DNA from: Polyangium jinanense
GTDB lineage: Bacteria; Myxococcota; Polyangia; Polyangiales; Polyangiaceae
Length of the DNA stretch: 39,898 nucleotides
Reading direction: 5' to 3'
NCBI RefSeq assembly: GCF_028435365.1
Contig: NZ_JAGTJJ010000082.1
Span: forward strand, 1-39,898
The position numbers and the translations under genes were made by a program. Shown one piece after another: positions 8,105 through 16,218 of the stretch. Below the pieces are notes generated by a model that worked only from the letters and a program-made list of their open reading frames with translations, was not told where the DNA came from and did not search any database. The stretch's first letter is position 1; every line of letters begins with the position of its first letter.

Positions 8105-9808
8105 TCAGGGCATGCCCGCGATCTGTTCCCAGGCGTCGCACTGGGCTTTGCGGACGCCCTCGCCGCTCGAAATGGGCGCGTCGAGCACGATGTGCGTGTC
8201 CTTCTGCGCGTCGTAGGGCGGCCACGGCGCGGCGCCGCTCCCGTTCGGATCCCCCGTCGCGCCGAAGCGGCCCCAGTAGCCCATCATCGCGTCAGCGAGC
8301 GTGAGGTCCTCGGCCACCGGCGAATACAGCGGGATGTCCGTGAGCGTGCGGAAGACGTAGAGCAGCTCGACCGCGTGCGCGGCCGGGTTCTCGCCTTGCG
8401 CCGTCTTTGCGCGCCGCGTGAAGAAGTACCGATACACCGGCTCGCTCTGGCTCCCCGCGACGGCGCGCGCGATGCTCCGGTTCGGGCAGTTGAAGCGTAG
8501 ATCCGAATACAGCGCCACGAGCGCGTCCTGGGGCGTCGGGTAATCGCCGGCCGGATACGCGGCGAGGACCTGGGGCGCGAGCGGGCCGAACGATTGCGTG
8601 ACGACGTTCTCGTATTGCTGCAGCGTGGAGACCTGAATGGCCATTCCTTTCGCGAGCTCGTCGCCGTTCGTGCCGATCACGAGCGGCACGCGGTTGTGCT
8701 CGCCGGCGGAGAACGTCGCAAGCGTCGCCTTGGGCAGGACGTAGCCGTCGATGACGGGGCCGTACTTGGAGGCATCCGAGCCGACCGAGACGCTCCCGAT
8801 TCCGATCGAGCCCGGCAGCTCCGCGAGCAGCTCCGCCGCGGTCTTGCCGCGCAGGCAAGCGAGTTTGTCCGCCGCGCTCCCGCAGGACGATTCCGCGACG
8901 CGCTCGCTCATCGCCGCCTCGGCCTCCTGCTTCGGCGTCGAGGTCGTGCCCCCGCTCTCGGCGAGCGCCGCGGAGAAGAGCCCCTTCGCGAGCGGCGAGG
9001 CCATGAGCGTGAGCGTGTTCAGCGCGCCGGCGGATTCGCCGAACAGGAGGACCCGCTTGGGATCCCCGCCGAACGCGGCGATGTTCTTCTGGACCCATTT
9101 CAGCGCGGCGATCTGATCCTGCAGGCCATAATTGCCGGACGCGGCGTTCGGCGTCTCCGCGGCGAGCTCTGGTAACGCGAGGAAGCCGAGGGCGCCGAGG
9201 CGATAGTTGATGGTCACGACCACGGCCTTCTGCGACTCGGCGAGGTCCTGGCCATTGTAGATCAGGGCGCCGCCGGGCAGCGTTTCGCTGCTGGACCCCT
9301 GGATGTTGCCGCCGCCGTGCACGAAAAAGAGGACCGGCAAGGGCGCGCTGTCCGCCGCGCCGTCGGGGGCCCAGACGTTGAGGGAGAGGCAATCCTCGTC
9401 GCCGATCGCCGTCTTGGTCTTTTCGTCGATCTGCGGGCATTGCGCGCCGAACGCGCTCGCGTCCCGCACGCCGTCCCAGCAAGCGGCGAGCTCCGGCGGC
9501 TTCCAGCGAAGGTCACCCGTGGGCGGCGCGGCGTACGGAATGCCGCGGTATACCCAGCTCGCGCCTTCCAGGTTGCCGCGGACGAGGCCGCTGTCCGTGG
9601 CGACGATCCCAGGCTCCGAGGGGGTCTCCACCACGCAACGAGCAGAGTCGCCGCCGCTGCCGCCGCTGCCGCCGCTGCCGCCGCCGCCGCTGCCGCCGCT
9701 GCCGCTGCCGCCGCTGCCGCTGCCGCTGCCGCCGCCGCTGCAGGCGACGAGGGCGGCCGCGAGCGGGACGAGCAGGGCCCAGGTCGAACGTCGTTTGCCG
9801 ATTTTCAT
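8105..9808 (-). CDS. Type-B carboxylesterase/para-nitrobenzyl esterase lipoprotein
   Basis: The 567-residue protein has a signal peptide and lipobox (ALVAC, Cys 23), then a Gly/Ser linker to about residue 53, then a full carboxylesterase type-B (alpha/beta-hydrolase) domain. Visible motifs are 'RGIPYAAPPTGDLRW' (about 88-102), 'EDCLSLNVWAP' (138-148), the oxyanion 'FFVHGGG' (161-167), 'NYGLQDQ' (226-232), the nucleophile elbow GESAGA (Ser 259) and a late His in 'NPAAHAVELLYVF'. It hydrolyses carboxylic esters, probably at the outer membrane or outside the cell. Start at the ATG at 9808; the frame continues upstream only as a shadow of the next gene. It lies 17 bases behind the copper monooxygenase gene, so the two are likely co-transcribed. 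One base separates its end from the convergent phosphoesterase. Confidence 0.92.
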   Translation of the reverse strand: MKIGKRRSTWALLVPLAAALVACSGGGSGSGSGGSGSGGSGGGGSGGSGGSGGDSARCVVETPSEPGIVATDSGLVRGNLEGASWVYRGIPYAAPPTGDLRWKPPELAACWDGVRDASAFGAQCPQIDEKTKTAIGDEDCLSLNVWAPDGAADSAPLPVLFFVHGGGNIQGSSSETLPGGALIYNGQDLAESQKAVVVTINYRLGALGFLALPELAAETPNAASGNYGLQDQIAALKWVQKNIAAFGGDPKRVLLFGESAGALNTLTLMASPLAKGLFSAALAESGGTTSTPKQEAEAAMSERVAESSCGSAADKLACLRGKTAAELLAELPGSIGIGSVSVGSDASKYGPVIDGYVLPKATLATFSAGEHNRVPLVIGTNGDELAKGMAIQVSTLQQYENVVTQSFGPLAPQVLAAYPAGDYPTPQDALVALYSDLRFNCPNRSIARAVAGSQSEPVYRYFFTRRAKTAQGENPAAHAVELLYVFRTLTDIPLYSPVAEDLTLADAMMGYWGRFGATGDPNGSGAAPWPPYDAQKDTHIVLDAPISSGEGVRKAQCDAWEQIAGMP

Positions 9809-9825
9809 CGAGGGTTCCTTCTTTC

Positions 9826-11148
9826 TCAGGGCGCGGCCTGGCATTCCGAGCTGACCGCCGGCAGCCCCCAGTGCCAGTTCGGGAGCTGGACCCGCGGGTA
9901 ATACGCGGCGAACACGAAGCACATCTCGCTCGACGTGTCCTCGCCGAAGGTCACGTTCGAATTGCCCGGGTTTTGCCAGACGCAACGCGTGGTGACGGTG
10001 TCGCCGGGGCCGATGGTGGTGTCGGCCGCGTCCCAGTATTGATCGTCGAAGCTCCACGGGTCGCGGTGCGTCAGCTCGACGGCGGCTCCGTTCACGGGCT
10101 TGTGCTGGGCCGAGATGATCGTGCCGAGCTTGTGCATGTGCGGGCCGATCGCGAAGGTGTTGAGCTTCGGGAAGCCCGCCGGGACCGTGAGGTTGCAGCT
10201 GAGGTCGAGCTCGCTGTGCGCCGGGATGTTGATCTTCGTCGTGCCGAACGCGAGGATGTCCGCGTCGTTCGGGCGCAGGGCCGTCGTCGTGCACAGGTCG
10301 AACCCGCTCAGATCCGTCTGGCCGTCGAGCTGCGTCAGGTTCGAGTAGTGCATCTGAATCATGTAATGACCCGTGCCCTCGAGCGGCAGGCCCGCCTCGG
10401 TCGGCAAGACGAGCGCCTGCGCGCCAGGCGCCCACACGCTCACCAGGCGCCCGCCCCCCGAATCGCCCGCGCCGCACGGCTTCGGCGTCGTGTCGTAGGC
10501 CGAGGGCACCTCGTACAAGAGCATGTGATGGACGATGACGTCGTTGTCGACGGCCGGCGCGATCGTCGTGATGTGCCGCTTCGATTGCACGACGGCGTCG
10601 GCGCCGAAACATACGTACGCGTCTTCCGTGAGCTTCGGCATCGTCCACGCGGTCTTCGGCCGGAGCAAGACGTCGGGCGTGCAATCGAGCCCCGACCCGC
10701 CGCCGCCCGCGCCGCCCGTCCCCGAACACGAATCCCCCGAAGCCCCGGGCGCGCCGGCAGCGATCCACGCGTCGAGCACGCCCTGCGAGCCCGCGTCGAG
10801 CAGGCCCTTCGGCGGCATGGGCCGGGCCGCGTCGTGGATCCGCTCGCCCACGAGCTCGTAGACTTTCCTCGAAGGATCACTCTGCGCGCCCATGTGGAAA
10901 TCCGCCGCCGTCACGAGGGCCATCGGCGCGCCGTACTTGGGCGGGGACGAGTGGCAGATTTGGCAATCTTCGGCCACGACTTCGGCCACGTCGCAAGGCA
11001 ACTCCGTCCCGCTGCCCGACCCGCCGTTGCCTCCGCCGCTCCCGCCCGCGCCGCTCCCGCCCCCGCCCGTCGTCGCCGCGCCGCCGCCGCAGGCCCACAG
11101 CAGGATCGGAATGAGGACAACGCCCGCTCGCAATCGTGTGTTCGTCAT
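9826..11148 (-). CDS. Copper type II ascorbate-dependent monooxygenase-like lipoprotein with CxxCH motif
   Basis: The 440-residue protein starts at the ATG at 11148, preceded by GGAG. It has a lipobox (LLWAC, Cys 20) and a Gly/Ser linker. A single CQICH heme-c-type motif (62-66) sits in a short cytochrome-like segment with 'ARPMPPKG'. A peptidylglycine/dopamine monooxygenase-like core follows. Copper ligands match the PHM pattern: His-His at 207-208 and His 267 (CuH site), HMH at 337-339 and Met 409 (CuM site). The spacing between the last two is like that of PHM. Such enzymes hydroxylate C-H bonds using O2 and an electron donor. The heme segment may be the donor here, but this is inferred. 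It is the first gene of a probable operon with the carboxylesterase. Confidence 0.85.
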   Translation of the reverse strand: MTNTRLRAGVVLIPILLWACGGGAATTGGGGSGAGGSGGGNGGSGSGTELPCDVAEVVAEDCQICHSSPPKYGAPMALVTAADFHMGAQSDPSRKVYELVGERIHDAARPMPPKGLLDAGSQGVLDAWIAAGAPGASGDSCSGTGGAGGGGSGLDCTPDVLLRPKTAWTMPKLTEDAYVCFGADAVVQSKRHITTIAPAVDNDVIVHHMLLYEVPSAYDTTPKPCGAGDSGGGRLVSVWAPGAQALVLPTEAGLPLEGTGHYMIQMHYSNLTQLDGQTDLSGFDLCTTTALRPNDADILAFGTTKINIPAHSELDLSCNLTVPAGFPKLNTFAIGPHMHKLGTIISAQHKPVNGAAVELTHRDPWSFDDQYWDAADTTIGPGDTVTTRCVWQNPGNSNVTFGEDTSSEMCFVFAAYYPRVQLPNWHWGLPAVSSECQAAP

Positions 11149-11271
11149 AGGTGCTCCGTTCTCGAGCCCCATGAGACACCGGAGACGGCCCGAACGTAAA
11201 GTGCGCAAAAAACCTTCGCCGGTGTATCATCCGCCCGCCGGGCGAGGCGCCAGGCGAAGGGTGTGAGGGCG

Positions 11272-13188
11272 ATGGCGAACTTCTATCGGGACAACGAGGA
11301 TCTCCGCTTCTACGTCGAGCGCTGGATCGACTGGGAGCCCATCACGCGCGCCACCGAGCACGACTTCCGGAGCGAAGGCGGCCCGCAGAACCCCGGCGAG
11401 GCCCTCGACCTCTACCAGGACATCCTCGACATGCTCGGCACCTTCGCCGCCGAGGAGATCGCACCGCACGCGGTGCAGCTCGACCGGGAGGGCGTGATCT
11501 TCCGGGACGGCGAGGCCTCCTTCCCGCCGCGGCTCGCGTCGATCTTCGAGAAGCTCCGCAGCATGGAACTCCACGGCCTGTGCCTGCCGCGCGAGCTCGG
11601 TGGGTCGAACGCGCCGGCGATGCTTTATTTCATCGGCACGGAGCTCTTCGGCCGCGCGGACGTCTCGGTGATGGCGCACCACGGCTTCCACGGCGGCATC
11701 GCGCTGGCGATGCTGATGTTCTCGATGCGCGAAGGCACGAGCGAAATCGATCCGGAGACGGGCCGCATCCTGCGGACGCGCTTCCGCCCGTACATCGACG
11801 AGATCGTCCGCGGCGAGGCCTGGGGCTGCATGGATATCACCGAGCCCGACGCCGGCAGCGACATGGCAAAGCTCCGCACGCGCGCCGAGCAGGATGCCGC
11901 CGGGAACTGGTTCGTCACGGGCCAGAAGATCTTCATCACCTCGGGCCACGGAAAATACCATTTCGTCATTGCGCGGACCGAGGAGCCGAAGGACGAATCC
12001 GATCCATTCGCGGGCCTCGGCGGCCTCTCGATGTTCCTCGTCCCGACGTACGAGGACCTCCCGGACGGCACACGAAGGCGGATCGTGACGATCGATCGCG
12101 TCGAGGAAAAACTCGGCCATCACGCGTCCGTGACCGCGGCGCTCTCGTTCGACCGCGCCCCCGCGCACCTCATCGGCAAACGGGGCGACGGTTTTCAGTA
12201 CATGCTCACGATGATGAACAACGCCCGCATCGGCGTGGGCTTCGAGACGCTGGGCCTCTGCGAGGCGGCGCTCTCGCTCGCGCGCGGGTATGCGGCGGAG
12301 CGTCACTCCATGGGCAAACCCATCGAGCGGCACGAGATGATCGCCGATTACCTCGACGAGATGCGCACGGACATCCAAGGAATCCGCGCGCTCGCGATGC
12401 ACGGCGCCCAGCACGAGGAGCTCTCGCAAAAGAAATCCTTGCGCCTTCAATTCGGCCGGCTTCCGGAGATGGAGCGCGCCCGGCTGGAGCGCGAGATCGC
12501 CAAACACAAGCGCGAGGCGCGACGCGTGACGCCCCTCGTAAAATATCTCGGGGCCGAGAAGTCCGTGGAGATGGCGCGGCGGGCGGTGCAGATCCACGGC
12601 GGCGTGGGGTACACGAAGGATTACGGCGCGGAGAAGCTCCTGCGCGACGCGACCGTGATGCCCATCTACGAGGGCACGAGCCAGATCCAATCGCTCATGG
12701 CGATGAAGGACGTGCTCTCCGGCATCCTGAAGAACCCGGCCGCGTTCCTGCGCCGCGGCGCCGAGGCGCGGCTGCGGGGCGTGTCCGCGCGGGATCCGCT
12801 GGCGCGCAAACTCGGGCGGATCCAGGCGCTCTCGCACGCCGCGCAGCAGCACCTCGTCGTGCGGACGGCGGGCGACAAACTCGGGGATGCGCTGCGATCC
12901 CCCGTGCAATCCTGGTCGACGAAGCTCCTCGGGACCTGGGATCCAAAGCGTGATTTTTCGTATGCGATGCTGCACGCCGAGCGGCTCACGCGCATGCTCG
13001 CCGACGAGGCGATCGGCGAATTGCTGTTCGCGCAAGCGGCGAAGCACCCCGATCGGCGCGAGGTCCTCGCGCGGCACCTCGAGCGCGCCGAGCTCCGCGC
13101 GCGGCACCTCGCGGCCGCCATCACGACCACCGGAGATCGCCTCCTCGCCTCGTTATCCGGGACGGACGAGGCAAAGGCCGCCGGATGA
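11272..13188 (+). CDS. Acyl-CoA dehydrogenase, long form
   Basis: The 638-residue FAD enzyme is of the acyl-CoA dehydrogenase family (oxidation of acyl-CoA to trans-2-enoyl-CoA, probably beta-oxidation or a related catabolic route). Seen in order: an N-terminal helical domain, 'AWGCMDITEPDAGSDMA' (FAD/substrate loop, about 185-200), 'WFVTGQKIFITSGHG', 'IGVGFETLGLCEAAL', the Arg-rich 'AERHSMGKPIERHEM', and 'QIHGGVGYTKDYGAEKLLRDA' (split in the middle domain). The catalytic-base region is 'IYEGTSQIQ'. A C-terminal extension of about 150 residues is present. The start is the ATG at 11272 (MANFYRDN..., the usual family start); a GTG at 11263 is an alternative. The stop overlaps the next start by four bases (ATGA), so translation is coupled. 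Confidence 0.93.
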   Translation: MANFYRDNEDLRFYVERWIDWEPITRATEHDFRSEGGPQNPGEALDLYQDILDMLGTFAAEEIAPHAVQLDREGVIFRDGEASFPPRLASIFEKLRSMELHGLCLPRELGGSNAPAMLYFIGTELFGRADVSVMAHHGFHGGIALAMLMFSMREGTSEIDPETGRILRTRFRPYIDEIVRGEAWGCMDITEPDAGSDMAKLRTRAEQDAAGNWFVTGQKIFITSGHGKYHFVIARTEEPKDESDPFAGLGGLSMFLVPTYEDLPDGTRRRIVTIDRVEEKLGHHASVTAALSFDRAPAHLIGKRGDGFQYMLTMMNNARIGVGFETLGLCEAALSLARGYAAERHSMGKPIERHEMIADYLDEMRTDIQGIRALAMHGAQHEELSQKKSLRLQFGRLPEMERARLEREIAKHKREARRVTPLVKYLGAEKSVEMARRAVQIHGGVGYTKDYGAEKLLRDATVMPIYEGTSQIQSLMAMKDVLSGILKNPAAFLRRGAEARLRGVSARDPLARKLGRIQALSHAAQQHLVVRTAGDKLGDALRSPVQSWSTKLLGTWDPKRDFSYAMLHAERLTRMLADEAIGELLFAQAAKHPDRREVLARHLERAELRARHLAAAITTTGDRLLASLSGTDEAKAAG

Positions 13189-13760
13189 AAAAAAAGGCGC
13201 GCGTGTTCGTCCTCGCCCTGCTCGCGATCGTCGGGCTCACGCTTTTCGCGATCGCGCTGACCCGGGCGAACGTGGGCCTCTCCGGCCCGCACACGACAAG
13301 CGCATCCTCCGCGACCCTCGACAAACCGCTCGAAGCCGCGATCGAATTCAAGCTACGCGAGGCGCGGCTCGCCACGGTAAAGGACGCGATCGAGCTCTCC
13401 CTGCGCATGACCGGCGCGCGTTTGCATTTCGGTCTCGGGCACCCGACGCGGCTCGCGTTCGGGGCGGAGGAGCGCGAGGGCAACTGCATCGAGTACGCGC
13501 ACCTCTTCGCGCGGATCTTCGACATGGCCGCTGCACGTTCGAAGCTCCACGCGCGGGCCTACGTCGTGCACAGCGCGCGCGCCGAGGTGTTCGAGAAGGT
13601 CGTGCCGCTGCCGGGGCTCCGAGACCACGACTGGGTCGTCATCGAGGACGACACACCCGGTGAAAAAAAACAGTGGTTCGTGGACCCCGCGTTCGAGGAC
13701 GCCTGGCTCGGCTGGGACTTGACGCACAATGTCAAAGGGGACGTGAAGGGCACACGGTGA
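13185..13760 (+). CDS. Membrane-anchored transglutaminase-fold protein
   Basis: The 191-residue protein has one N-terminal hydrophobic segment (about 7-26) and a small transglutaminase-like (papain-like) core. The likely catalytic triad is visible: Cys 101 in 'EGNCIEYAHLF', His 148 in 'RDHDWVV' and Asp 167 in 'FVDPAF'. The fold covers proteases, transglutaminases and inactive relatives, and the substrate is unknown. The start overlaps the stop of the acyl-CoA dehydrogenase gene (ATGA), so the two are one transcription unit. No biochemical link between them is obvious. Confidence 0.75.
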   Translation: MKKKARVFVLALLAIVGLTLFAIALTRANVGLSGPHTTSASSATLDKPLEAAIEFKLREARLATVKDAIELSLRMTGARLHFGLGHPTRLAFGAEEREGNCIEYAHLFARIFDMAAARSKLHARAYVVHSARAEVFEKVVPLPGLRDHDWVVIEDDTPGEKKQWFVDPAFEDAWLGWDLTHNVKGDVKGTR

Positions 13761-13797
13761 CGAACCCCTGACGGTGCGTTCTCGCGGCGCTCCGGGA

Positions 13798-13826
13798 TTG
13801 ACGCGATCCTGGACAATCGGTAGCGT
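13798..13826 (+). promoter_or_regulatory. Promoter of the LodA-like gene (leaderless type)
   Basis: TTGACG (13798-13803) and TAGCGT (13821-13826) are separated by 17 bases. Only 7 bases lie between the -10 box and the ATG at 13834, and no Shine-Dalgarno sequence is present. The same arrangement recurs before 27675 and, less strictly, before 22273. Confidence 0.5.
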
Positions 13827-13833
13827 TCAGAGA

Positions 13834-15786
13834 ATGGTCGCCCCAAGCCTCGAAACTCCTTCGCTCCTCGACCAGTCTCCAAACTCCGCGCCAACCGAAG
13901 GCGCCCTCCCTCCCCTCGACGACCCCGACACCGCGCTCGCCGCAGGCCCGACGAGCCGCCGCAATTTCCTCGCCGGCGGCATCGCCGCAGCCGCCGCGCT
14001 CGTCGGCGGCGACGCCCTCGCCTTCGGGAGCGACGGCGATCCGGTGTTCCGGATCCACCCGGCCATCGGCATCGCGCGCGTCGGCAACGCCGATCCCGAC
14101 ACATACTTCATCGGCCCCGAAATCCCGGGCCAGCGGCCCCTCGGCAGCGCCCCCGGCACCGCCGTGCCATCCTACAAGGTCGATGGCAAGATCAAACCGC
14201 AGGCCGTCCGTTTCCGCATCTTCGAGTATCGCTGGATCAACGGAAAGCTGACGCTGATCCGGGAGGTCACGCTCGACACGCCGGGCGTCCTTGGCATCAC
14301 CTGGAGCGCGCACCTCGCCAACAAAAAGGCGTCGTTCCACAAGTTCTACGGCACGGCCGGCGAAAAAAGTCCGCCCGGGCCGCTGCGGAATGCATCGGTC
14401 GCGGATCGGCGCTCCCTCGAGATCGATTTCGGCCCGCGTTCCATCAGCGGCGTCTCCGAGGGCCCGGTCGAGTTCCGCGCAGGGACGAGCGACGACCCGA
14501 CCCAGGAGGCATGCCCGCTCGGCGCAGACGGCAATCCCGTCATCGATTACCTCGGTCAGTTGCGCACGGACGACGAGGGGCGGCTCATCGTGCTCGGCGG
14601 CCAGGGCAAGGCAGGGTCCAACACGGCCACGCCCGCGCCGCTGCCCTCGTACGCGAACAACGACGGCTGGTTCGACGACATCTCGGACGGCCCGGTGACG
14701 GCGACGGTGACGATCCAAGATGGCAATGGGAGCACGCGGGAGATCCCGGTCGACGGGGCCGGCGGAGCCTGGGTGCTCGTCGGCCCGCCCGATTTCGCGC
14801 CGGACGTCACGAGCGCAGTGACGCTCTACGACATCCTCTACGACATGGCCGTGCGCGAGCTGCCCGTGCCGCTCGACAACGCGCTCTACGATCCAGGCGG
14901 GCCCCTCGCCCGGCTCCGGCAGCTCGCAGCCGATTACCAGCCGTGCGGCCCGGTGGAGTTCCCCCATTTCTCGCCCGATTTCACGACGGAGATCCGTCCG
15001 ATGTTCGCGCGCGGCGGCGGCTATCGATGGGTCATCAAGTCGGCAGGAGAGAAGCACGGGGACCTGTTCGATCCGACGGTGGGGGATCCCTCGCCGCAAT
15101 ACGCAAAGATGCGTAAGGGTTTCTTCGGGGCGATGCGGGCGCCAAACGGGGCGCAGGTCCCCAAGGGAAAGGGGAACATGCCGCTCCTGCTCGGCGACGA
15201 CCCCTACAACAACCAGGCGCCCGAATACGTGCAGCACCTGGCGTTCACGCGGACGCAATTCGGGCTCTTGCGCAACTGGGCAAACGGGCAGTTCGTCCCA
15301 GGCCCGGTCACGGTCGCGCCAGCAACGATCACGGCGCACGGTCTCGACCGCGCCCAGCTCGAGGCCGCCTCGGGCGGCGCATTTTTCCCAGGCATCGAGG
15401 TGGGCTGGCAAGTGCGCAACGCCGCGCTGTTCATCGAGCCGTTCCGGATCGATCTCCAGGCAACGAGCGGCTACTGGGGCGAGGACGAACCCATCGGACC
15501 AGGGCATTTCTCGCGGCAAATGGCGCTGCCCTGGCACGCCGATTTCACGGACTGCGCAGCCGAAGGCAACCGAGGCTGGTGGCCGTCCATCCGGCCCGAC
15601 GACGTCTTCCCGAGTGCCCAGGCCCAAACGCGCGTCCCATGGGCCCGAGCCACGAGCCACTTCGGGAGCGGAAAGACCGAGGTCCAGCACGAGGACATGG
15701 TCGAGAACTGGTACAAGTTCGGCTTCGTCGTACGGCAGCCAGACAAGACGCAAATCGAGACGGAGCGCGCGCCGCACATTCCCTGA
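13834..15786 (+). CDS. LodA/GoxA-family CTQ-dependent amino-acid oxidase-like protein
   Basis: The 650-residue protein has the LodA-family opening 'FRIHPAIGIARVGNADPD' followed by 'YFIGPEIPG' (about residues 72-99). The C-terminal region has 'LPWHADFTDC' and 'WWPSIRPDDVF', where Trp and Cys are available for the cysteine-tryptophylquinone cofactor of this family. LodA is L-lysine epsilon-oxidase and GoxA is glycine oxidase; both produce H2O2 and can be antimicrobial. Unlike the classical members, a twin-arginine signal seems present (SRRNFL at 41-46, then a hydrophobic stretch), suggesting export after cofactor formation. The flavoprotein partner LodB, needed for cofactor maturation in known cases, is not in this window. 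The start follows the -10 box by 7 bases; a GTG at 13774 would lie upstream of the promoter. Confidence 0.85.
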   Translation: MVAPSLETPSLLDQSPNSAPTEGALPPLDDPDTALAAGPTSRRNFLAGGIAAAAALVGGDALAFGSDGDPVFRIHPAIGIARVGNADPDTYFIGPEIPGQRPLGSAPGTAVPSYKVDGKIKPQAVRFRIFEYRWINGKLTLIREVTLDTPGVLGITWSAHLANKKASFHKFYGTAGEKSPPGPLRNASVADRRSLEIDFGPRSISGVSEGPVEFRAGTSDDPTQEACPLGADGNPVIDYLGQLRTDDEGRLIVLGGQGKAGSNTATPAPLPSYANNDGWFDDISDGPVTATVTIQDGNGSTREIPVDGAGGAWVLVGPPDFAPDVTSAVTLYDILYDMAVRELPVPLDNALYDPGGPLARLRQLAADYQPCGPVEFPHFSPDFTTEIRPMFARGGGYRWVIKSAGEKHGDLFDPTVGDPSPQYAKMRKGFFGAMRAPNGAQVPKGKGNMPLLLGDDPYNNQAPEYVQHLAFTRTQFGLLRNWANGQFVPGPVTVAPATITAHGLDRAQLEAASGGAFFPGIEVGWQVRNAALFIEPFRIDLQATSGYWGEDEPIGPGHFSRQMALPWHADFTDCAAEGNRGWWPSIRPDDVFPSAQAQTRVPWARATSHFGSGKTEVQHEDMVENWYKFGFVVRQPDKTQIETERAPHIP

Positions 15787-15802
15787 GGTGGTGGTGCTCT
15801 GA

Positions 15803-16083
15803 AGCGTAGCGCCGGGGTTTCACCCCGGGCCCGACCAGGGGTTGTCCACCCCTGGACCCGGACCAGCGCAAGCGCTGGACCCGGGGTCGATGAACTGCGC
15901 AATGCGCAGTTCATCGAACAGGCCGAGGCAAGACCGGCAACGGGCAACGCCGCTCGTGGTCTTGCCCCGGGCCCGTCCTAGAAACCGCGCATCGCGCGGT
16001 TTCTAGGCCCTCGGTCCAGGCCGTGCCTGGTCCGGGGTGCAGGGGGCGGACAGCCCCCGCTGGGGTGCGGGGCAAAGCCCCGC
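15803..16083. repeat. Mosaic multi-hairpin repeat element, copy A
   Basis: About 280 bases made almost wholly of consecutive short palindromes. The stems are: CCGGGGT/ACCCCGG (15812-15828), CCAGGGGT/ACCCCTGG (15835-15855), CCAGCGC/GCGCTGG (15863-15878), a perfect 14-base stem TCGATGAACTGCGC with loop AAT (15887-15917), GGCAAGACC/GGTCTTGCC (15927-15966), a perfect 14-base stem CCTAGAAACCGCGC with loop ATC (15977-16007), CCAGGC/GCCTGG, GGGGGC/GCCCCC and GCGGGGC/GCCCCGC (16067-16083). The same order recurs at 36097-36458, and its first part at 39801-39898. It begins about 16 bases after the LodA-like stop codon. No T-run follows the hairpins, so it is not a standard terminator. Confidence 0.9.
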
Positions 16084-16218
16084 GCATCTGCCTCTGCCCT
16101 GCTCGTGCGTTCGCCGACGCATGGCGCGGGCCATAGGCGTTTGCCGCAGATCGCATTACGTTCGTCACCCGGATGCGGGATACGAGAGGGATGAACCGAG
16201 CGATCGGCGATTCCGTAC
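16084..16218. other. Leader region of the histidine kinase gene
   Basis: These 135 bases between the repeat element and the kinase start contain no convincing ORF. There is no clear -35/-10 pair and no strong Shine-Dalgarno before the ATG at 16219. Confidence 0.4.

Noticed and set aside
9655..9742. Triplet-repeat tracts as CRISPR or minisatellite arrays
   Set aside because: These GCC/GCT runs (also near 230, 3905, 5945, 11020, 37060, 37620) code for Gly/Ser linkers of lipoproteins, or resemble such tracts near 230; there are no unique spacers between repeats.
15911..16168. Minus-strand ORFs within the repeat element, with look-alikes at 36258-36473
   Set aside because: Their similarity reflects the repeated DNA. 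Codon-level conservation is not evident, and the palindromic stems explain the sequence better than a protein.
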